Origin: Rikenellaceae bacterium
GTDB taxonomy: Bacteria > Bacteroidota > Bacteroidia > Bacteroidales > Rikenellaceae
Reading direction: 5' to 3'
DNA: 8,399 bases
Assembly: GCA_020859745.1 (NCBI GenBank)
Contig: JAJBVQ010000056.1
Span: 1 to 8,399 of the forward strand
Below, piece after piece: positions 5,833 through 8,399 of the stretch; within the stretch, counting starts at the first letter, position 1, and each line of letters starts with the position of its first letter. Both the position numbers and the translations under genes were made by a program. The notes under the pieces are model-generated. The model did not search any database, had not been told where the DNA came from, and worked only from the letters and a program-made list of their open reading frames with translations.

Positions 5833-7866
5833 ATGAAAAAACTCCTCGCCGCCTTTTTCCTGTTCCTGTCCGTCTGTCTGTGGGGCGGAGGCGAGGCGTC
5901 CGCACAGCTCAACAAACCCTATTTCTTCTACAAAGGCCGCGAACTGATCGTCGAGGGGAACTACCGCGAGGCGATCGAGATGCTCAACCTGCTCCTGCGC
6001 ACCGAGACCAAGGAGTACGAAGGCTATTTCCTGCGCGGAGTGGCCAAGTACAACCTGGACGACCTGCTGGGGGCCGAAGCCGACTTCACCAGCGCCATCG
6101 CCGTCAATCCGGTCTACACCATGGCCTACCAGTACCGGGCCATCACCCGCTCGCGGATGGGCAACTACAACGACGCGCTCAAGGATTACCAGTATGCGGT
6201 GGAGCTGCGGCCCAATATGCCGGCGGCATACTATAGCCGGGGGGTGACCTATTTCCTGAGTCAGCAATTCGAAAAAGCGGTCGAGGACTTTTCGCGCTAC
6301 CTGCGCTCGACGCCTGCCGACGTCAACGCCCTGACCAACCGCGGAACCTGCTATCTCTACCTGAAAGACACCACGAAAGCCTATGCCGATTTCAACCGGG
6401 CCGTGGAGATCAACCCTTACGAAGCGGACGGCTATGTGCGCCGGGGGCTGCTCGAAGTGGCGCAGAACAAGAACGAGGAGGGTATCCGCGACCTGACCGA
6501 AGCGCTCAGCATCGACAGCACGCAGTCGGTGGCCTATTTTTACCGGGCGTATGCCTATGTGAACGAACAACAGCCCATCCGGGCGCTGGCCGATTTCGAC
6601 CGGGCCATCGCCTACGACTCCACCAACTCGGTGACCTATTTCAACCGGGCGATCCTGCGGAGCCAGATCGGGGACTACAACCGGGCCATCGAGGACTACG
6701 ACCGGGTGGCGGCCTACAATCCGGGCAACGTGCTGGTGTTCTATAACCGGGCATCGGTGAAGATACAGGTCGGGGATTACCGCGGGGCGATCGCCGATTA
6801 CACGCGGGCCATCGAGCTCTACCCGGACTTTGCGAACGCTTACCTGTACCGTTCGCAGCTCAAGGCGGCGCTGCGGGACTTCCGGGGGGCGGAAAGCGAC
6901 CGGCGCATCGCCGAACAGAAGATCGAGGCGTACCGGAAAAAACTGAGCGACAGCACCTTCACTTCATTCGCCGACACCAGCCGGCAATTCGACAAACTGC
7001 TTTCGTTCGACGCGGACTTCGGCAACAACGAGCTTCGCTCGATGCGGGGCGATGTGCGGCGCGACGTACGCCTGATGCCGGTGTTCCGGATCTCGTTCAT
7101 CCGGCAGGACACGGCCGTGGTCTATAATCCGCGGAATTACCGCAATGCCCGTCTGGACGGCTACCTGGCCGAACTGGCGGCAACGGCGACGGGCAAATCG
7201 TCGGAGCGCGCGGGGTACCGTTTCGACCTGACGGGGATGGCCACGACCGCTTCGGTAGTGCCGGAGGACAGCGTGGCGGAATGGGATGCCGCGAACGGGG
7301 CGCCGGTCTCCTGGCAGGACAATTACCTGAAAGGTGTCACACAGACGCTGTTGCGGCAGTATGCCTCGGCATTGAGCTATTACCGCCGGGCGGCGCGGGT
7401 GGCGGAAGACAATCCGCTGGTCTATCTGAACCGCGGGGCGGCGCAGGCGGAGATGATCGAGTTCATCGCGTCGCTGGAGGGCAACAACGTCATGCAGCAG
7501 ATATCGATCCACACGGACGACCCGGCAACGAAACTGCTGCAAACGCAAAGCCGGCGGACTTACGATTACAGCGAAGCGATCGCGGATACGCGGCGGGCGG
7601 CGGAACTGATGCCGGAGCTGCCGCAGGTCTATTACAACCTGGGGAACATGCTCTGCCTGAGCGGCGACCTGCCGGGCGCTTTCGAGCAATACACGATGGC
7701 GATCGAGCGGTTCCCGTATTTCGCGGAGGCGTATTACAACCGGGGGTTGGTACAGATTTTCATGCAGGACACCCAGAAAGGCTGCCTCGACCTGAGCAAG
7801 GCAGGCGAGCTGGGGCTGGAAGAGGCGTACGAGGTGCTGAAACGTTACTGCATCAAGTCCCGGTAG
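5833..7866 (+). CDS. Secreted tetratricopeptide-repeat protein with two TPR arrays
   Basis: The protein has 677 residues. ATG 5833 follows the -7 box and begins a signal peptide (M-K-K-L-L-A-A-F-F-L-F-L-S-V-C-L-W, cleavage likely after A-S-A near residue 24), so the mature protein is exported to the periplasm or beyond. The first array of about ten TPRs runs from about residue 29 to 366. Equivalent positions such as A-Y-x-Y-R, A-Y-Y-S-R-G, T-Y-F-N-R-A and V-F-Y-N-R-A recur exactly every 34 residues, at 98, 132, 166, 200, 234, 268, 302 and 336. Residues about 367-496 lack TPR signatures and form a separate region. A second, less regular array follows (about 497-660), with the usual Bacteroidetes ending G-C-L-D-L-S-K-A-G-E-L-G. 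TPR arrays bind peptides or proteins, so a scaffold or chaperone role in the envelope is plausible, but the partner is unknown. It appears to be transcribed alone and ends at a strong terminator. Confidence 0.9.
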   Translation: MKKLLAAFFLFLSVCLWGGGEASAQLNKPYFFYKGRELIVEGNYREAIEMLNLLLRTETKEYEGYFLRGVAKYNLDDLLGAEADFTSAIAVNPVYTMAYQYRAITRSRMGNYNDALKDYQYAVELRPNMPAAYYSRGVTYFLSQQFEKAVEDFSRYLRSTPADVNALTNRGTCYLYLKDTTKAYADFNRAVEINPYEADGYVRRGLLEVAQNKNEEGIRDLTEALSIDSTQSVAYFYRAYAYVNEQQPIRALADFDRAIAYDSTNSVTYFNRAILRSQIGDYNRAIEDYDRVAAYNPGNVLVFYNRASVKIQVGDYRGAIADYTRAIELYPDFANAYLYRSQLKAALRDFRGAESDRRIAEQKIEAYRKKLSDSTFTSFADTSRQFDKLLSFDADFGNNELRSMRGDVRRDVRLMPVFRISFIRQDTAVVYNPRNYRNARLDGYLAELAATATGKSSERAGYRFDLTGMATTASVVPEDSVAEWDAANGAPVSWQDNYLKGVTQTLLRQYASALSYYRRAARVAEDNPLVYLNRGAAQAEMIEFIASLEGNNVMQQISIHTDDPATKLLQTQSRRTYDYSEAIADTRRAAELMPELPQVYYNLGNMLCLSGDLPGAFEQYTMAIERFPYFAEAYYNRGLVQIFMQDTQKGCLDLSKAGELGLEEAYEVLKRYCIKSR

Positions 7867-7884
7867 GCTTTCACGTTTTAATAT

Positions 7885-7923
7885 AAAAGAGGCGCCCGCA
7901 AGAATCTTGCGGGCGCCTCTTTT
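7885..7923. terminator. Bidirectional intrinsic terminator between the TPR gene and murD
   Basis: Arms of 19 bases (7885-7903 and 7905-7923) are perfect reverse complements around a single central base; with a realistic 3-nt loop the stem is 18 bp. The stem core is GC-rich (GAGGCGCCCGCAAG on the left arm) and each outer end is an A/T run, AAAA on the left and TTTT on the right. It therefore reads as a hairpin followed by T residues on both strands. It lies 18 bp after the TPR stop codon and 20 bp beyond the murD stop codon, exactly between two convergent genes. Confidence 0.93.
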
Positions 7924-7943
7924 CATTTTATACGGACTGTTTT

Positions 7944-8399
7944 TTACTCCTTCATAGCTTTTACGGCCTCTTTGAACCGGTCGCCCCGATCCTCATAATT
8001 GCGGAAAAGGTCGAAACTGGCGCAGGCAGGCGACAGGAGTACCGTGTCCCCTGGCTCCGCCGCCTCGCAGCAGGCGGCAAGGGCTTCCTCCAGTGAAGCC
8101 GTGTTGTACACCAGCACGACGCCGGTGAACGACCGCACCAGTTTCGCATTGTCCACCCCCATGCACACCAGCGCTTTGACGTGCTCCCGCACCAAGGGCA
8201 TCAACACCGCGTAATCGTTCCCTTTGTCCGTCCCCCCCGCAATCCAGACCGTAGGCCGCGTCATCGCCTGCAAAGCATACCACACCGAATCGACATTGGT
8301 GGCTTTGGAATCGTTGATATATTCCACGGGCGCGCCCGGCGCCGCCGGCGCGCGGCGGGGCTGCCGGCCCCCGGAGCTGGGGCCGGGGGGGGGGATGGG
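7944..8399 (-). CDS. murD: UDP-N-acetylmuramoyl-L-alanine--D-glutamate ligase (MurD), C-terminal part, 5'-truncated
   Basis: MurD adds D-glutamate to UDP-MurNAc-L-alanine in the cytoplasm using ATP, an early step of peptidoglycan precursor synthesis. About a third of the usual roughly 450-residue protein is present, mainly the C-terminal ligase domain. Read towards the stop codon (7944-7946), clear MurD motifs are Y-I-N-D-S-K-A-T-N-V-D-S, then I-A-G-G-T-D-K-G-N-D-Y, and L-L-S-P-A-C-A-S-F-D-L-F-R-N-Y with R-G-D-R-F. The GTG at 8327-8325 is an internal Val codon, not a start, because the conserved region continues upstream. From 8328 to the window edge the frame stays open, but the translation is Pro/Gly/Ala/Arg-rich and lacks the His-Arg-x-Glu motif expected about ten residues before Val-Glu-Tyr-Ile-Asn-Asp. 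This looks like sequence error. The gene ends in front of a strong terminator, so no cell-wall gene follows it here. Confidence 0.93.
   Translation of the reverse strand, partial: PIPPPGPSSGGRQPRRAPAAPGAPVEYINDSKATNVDSVWYALQAMTRPTVWIAGGTDKGNDYAVLMPLVREHVKALVCMGVDNAKLVRSFTGVVLVYNTASLEEALAACCEAAEPGDTVLLSPACASFDLFRNYEDRGDRFKEAVKAMKE

Noticed and set aside
5419..6570. A long open frame on the - strand across the intergenic region and the TPR gene start (383 codons).
   Set aside because: It lies mostly opposite a clear signal-peptide TPR gene, its translation is a low-complexity His/Val/Arg-rich product of GC-rich antisense, and it carries no recognisable domain.
6964..7926. A - strand open frame of 320 codons across the end of the TPR gene.
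   Set aside because: Antisense shadow in GC-rich DNA; it would also begin inside the terminator hairpin.
1..8399. A defence, mobile or biosynthetic multi-gene system.
   Set aside because: No integrase, transposase, toxin-antitoxin pair, nuclease-helicase set, CRISPR repeats or assembly-line enzymes are present; gene families and codon use look like ordinary chromosome.

Overview
The window reads as a short piece of chromosome from a GC-rich member of the Bacteroidales, most likely a Rikenellaceae/Alistipes-like gut organism. The grounds are: (i) two good Bacteroidetes-type -7 boxes (TAnnTTTG) lying just upstream of start codons, with no clear Shine-Dalgarno sequences; (ii) gene families typical of the phylum (a GlsB-like N-acyltransferase, a DEDDy 3'-5' exonuclease next to an RlmI-type methyltransferase, and a secreted TPR protein ending in a Gly-Cys-Leu-Asp-Leu-Ser-Lys-Ala cap); and (iii) uniformly GC-rich codons. 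The genus is inference. I see no mobile element, CRISPR array, tRNA or rRNA gene, and no base-composition break suggesting recent transfer.

Layout. Seven complete or 5'-truncated genes run on the + strand: a glycine-lipid-type GNAT acyltransferase (3-743, start missing), a YfeH-like SBF/BASS transporter (703-1746), a DEDDy 3'-5' exonuclease (1764-2555), an RlmI-like 23S rRNA m5C methyltransferase (2527-3723), a small secreted protein with a TonB-C-like domain (3779-4549), a TIGR01212/YhcC-type radical SAM protein (4568-5527) and, after a 305-bp intergenic region, a secreted TPR protein of 677 residues (5833-7866). A long near-perfect hairpin (7885-7923) separates this run from the convergent murD 3' part on the - strand (7944-8399). 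The first six genes overlap or are closely spaced, so they could be one or two transcription units, with an internal promoter at the end of the transporter gene.

How the genes fit together. Most look like conserved housekeeping or envelope functions: lipid N-acylation, solute uptake, RNA processing plus rRNA modification (overlapping genes), two exported proteins of unknown role, and peptidoglycan precursor synthesis. The least explained stretch is 5541-5685, a dense series of inverted repeats between the radical SAM gene and the TPR gene. It matches no RNA family I can recognise and is the best candidate for something undescribed.

Caution. Both ends of the window show G-runs and changes towards G at conserved codons (about 3-75 and 8328-8399). 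They look like base-calling errors at contig ends, so residues there should not be trusted. I did not find convincing evidence for a new multi-gene system.
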